A stretch of 7,140 bases of DNA from Campylobacterales bacterium. GTDB lineage: Bacteria > Campylobacterota > Campylobacteria > Campylobacterales > QNZT01. The position numbers and the translations under genes are program-made. Below, piece after piece: positions 6,587 to 7,140 of this stretch; the stretch's first letter is position 1, and each line of letters opens with the position of its first letter. Under the pieces are notes generated by a model. The model did not search any database and was not told the origin of the DNA. It was given only the letters and a program-made list of their open reading frames with translations. Location of the stretch: contig JALWKJ010000040.1 in NCBI GenBank assembly GCA_027081495.1, positions 1 to 7,140 on the forward strand. The letters run 5' to 3'.

Positions 6587-6600
6587 ATTATTTATCTTCC
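6565..6600. other. Compositional junction, probable assembly chimera breakpoint
   Basis: Upstream sequence is Campylobacterota-like with frequent CpG; the last CpG on that side is around 6559. Downstream to the window end, GC is about 25% by hand count and only one CpG occurs (about 7107). Codon choice also changes: Leu is mostly TTA and every Arg codon is AGA or AGG. The sensor gene stops abruptly here, and archaeal-type genes begin. The exact breakpoint cannot be fixed because both sides are AT-rich. No repeat, tRNA end or integrase marks the site, which argues against ordinary mobile-element insertion. Confidence 0.65.
6588..6595 (+). promoter_or_regulatory. Possible archaeal TATA-like box for the 109-aa gene
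   Basis: TTATTTAT lies about 28 nt upstream of the ATG at 6620 and follows an A-rich run that could act as a TFB recognition element. The placement mirrors the better box at 6968-6975. It is a weak match at the edge of the junction, so it may be coincidental. Confidence 0.25.
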
Positions 6601-6619
6601 TAGAAAGTATGGTGTTGTA

Positions 6620-6949
6620 ATGCCTTTTGAAACACTTAAATTTGAAGATTTATTTATTACTTTTAATGATCCTGAAAGATTAGTTAATGATCCTTTAATG
6701 ATTGCTAGGTCTGGAGGAGTAATAAACAGTCATATTAGAGAACAAGGTTATGAAAGTTTAATATCTAAACTTATACCAGATATAAAATATGAAAAAAATT
6801 ATCTTCTTAGATATATTGGACAAATTTCTTATTATGATTTTTTAGATTTTAATTTTTCTTTTGGAACTCCTTTAATGTTAGGAGATTATTCTAATTTATT
6901 TTTTCCTCCTATTGGTGTTGATGCAAATCATGTTTCTGTTGAAAAATAA
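6620..6949 (+). CDS. Hypothetical protein, low-GC segment of probable archaeal origin
   Basis: A 109-aa protein I do not recognise. It has no signal peptide, membrane helix, cysteine or nucleotide-binding motif. It mixes charged helices (NDPERLVNDPLMIARSGG at 16-33, then HIREQGYESLISKLIP) with aromatic stretches near the C-terminus (ISYYDFLDFNFSFG, LFFPPIG). ATG at 6620 has GGTG 5 nt upstream, which could pair with an archaeal 16S tail. The frame stays open back to the TGA at 6584-6586, so if the breakpoint lies after that codon, the true protein could begin further upstream in lost sequence. Codon use is unlike that of genes left of the junction and like the following gene. Confidence 0.55.
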   Translation: MPFETLKFEDLFITFNDPERLVNDPLMIARSGGVINSHIREQGYESLISKLIPDIKYEKNYLLRYIGQISYYDFLDFNFSFGTPLMLGDYSNLFFPPIGVDANHVSVEK

Positions 6950-6952
6950 TTA

Positions 6953-6988
6953 TTTTTTTCCATTACTTTTATATACTTTGTTTTTTTT
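6953..6988 (+). terminator. Poly-T tracts after the 109-aa gene, possible archaeal terminator
   Basis: A run of seven T (6953-6959) starts 3 nt after the stop codon, and a run of eight T (6981-6988) follows. Archaeal RNA polymerase terminates at such U-rich tracts without a hairpin, and no stem-loop is seen here. The second tract overlaps the next gene's promoter region. Confidence 0.4.
6968..6975 (+). promoter_or_regulatory. Archaeal TATA box (box A)
   Basis: TTTATATA is an exact match to the archaeal box A consensus. Its centre lies about 28 nt before the ATG at 7000, the distance at which TBP/TFB promoters start transcription, so the message would begin at or next to the start codon (leaderless). 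No ribosome-binding sequence precedes that ATG, only T-rich sequence, which agrees with this. Confidence 0.55.
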
Positions 6989-6999
6989 CTTTTCTTTTT

Positions 7000-7140
7000 A
7001 TGTTAAAGATTGATAAGTTAAGATTTGGAACTGCAGGTATGCCTTTAAGCACTCCTTCTCCTAATACTGAGAATGCTATAAAGTATGTTAGACAATTAAA
7101 TTTAGACGCTTTAGAATTAGAATTTGTCAGGAATGTTTTT
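7000..7140 (+). CDS. Endonuclease IV/AP endonuclease 2-like TIM-barrel protein, N-terminal part
   Basis: The first 47 residues of a gene that runs off the window end. After MLKIDK comes LRFGTAGMPLSTPSPNT (7-23), then a helix (ENAIKYVRQLNL) and LDALELEFVRNVF. This is the first beta-alpha unit of the AP_endonuc_2/xylose isomerase-like TIM barrel, in the form found in archaeal proteins annotated as deoxyribonuclease IV (an RFG.AG.PLS start and a GLDA.E.EFV second strand). Such proteins cleave DNA at abasic sites using a trinuclear metal centre, but the metal ligands lie beyond the window, so activity is untested here. The ATG has no Shine-Dalgarno but has an archaeal TATA box about 28 nt upstream. 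The style suggests a DPANN archaeon such as Woesearchaeota or Pacearchaeota. Confidence 0.65.
   Translation, partial: MLKIDKLRFGTAGMPLSTPSPNTENAIKYVRQLNLDALELEFVRNVF

Noticed and set aside
6565..6600. Integration of a mobile element or prophage at the break
   Set aside because: No integrase, tRNA end, direct repeat or terminal inverted repeat is visible, and the following genes are not mobile-element-like.
6344..6949. A single gene broken by a premature TGA at 6584-6586, since the frames on both sides are the same
   Set aside because: The GC, CpG and codon changes at this point show that the two halves have different origins. The shared frame has a one-in-three chance of occurring randomly.

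Overview
Positions 1 to about 6585 look like Campylobacterota (Sulfurimonas/Sulfuricurvum type). The evidence is a moderate GC content (about 35% in a hand-counted line), frequent CpG, tightly packed genes with short overlaps, a HisKA_2-type sensor kinase, and a di-heme cytochrome c peroxidase followed by a membrane sensor. The last ~555 bases look like a different organism. There GC falls to about 25% by hand count and CpG almost disappears (one occurrence). The final partial gene resembles archaeal, DPANN-like endonuclease IV/TIM-barrel proteins, and a perfect archaeal TATA box lies about 28 nt before its leaderless start codon. The simplest reading is an assembly chimera with a junction near 6565-6600. 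A real transfer or integration is possible but less likely.

Left block (1-2707): a PhoB/OmpR-type response regulator on the plus strand meets, tail to tail with a 4-nt gap, a small soluble kinase-like protein that has lost both histidines of the HisKA_2 phosphoacceptor motif. Beyond it, on the same minus strand, lies a six-TM HisKA_2 sensor kinase that keeps the HH motif. The two kinase-like proteins align almost without gaps and are tandem paralogues. A Pho-box-like direct repeat (7+4+7 bp) sits between them, just upstream of a possible -10 element for the degenerate kinase. Together they suggest a small signalling module: sensor kinase, regulator, and a pseudokinase modulator that the regulator may control.

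Middle block (2707-5224, minus strand): spermidine synthase, dephospho-CoA kinase (TTG start) and a membrane acyltransferase are packed head to tail and run straight into the sensor kinase, so all four may be cotranscribed from a promoter in the 206-nt divergent gap at 5225-5430.

Right block (5431-6586, plus strand): a secreted di-heme cytochrome c peroxidase is followed after 4 nt by the first 80 codons of a membrane-anchored sensor, which is cut off at the composition break. After the break come an unrecognised 109-aa protein and the first 47 residues of the TIM-barrel nuclease-like protein.

No tRNA, rRNA, CRISPR array, insertion sequence or attachment site was recognised.
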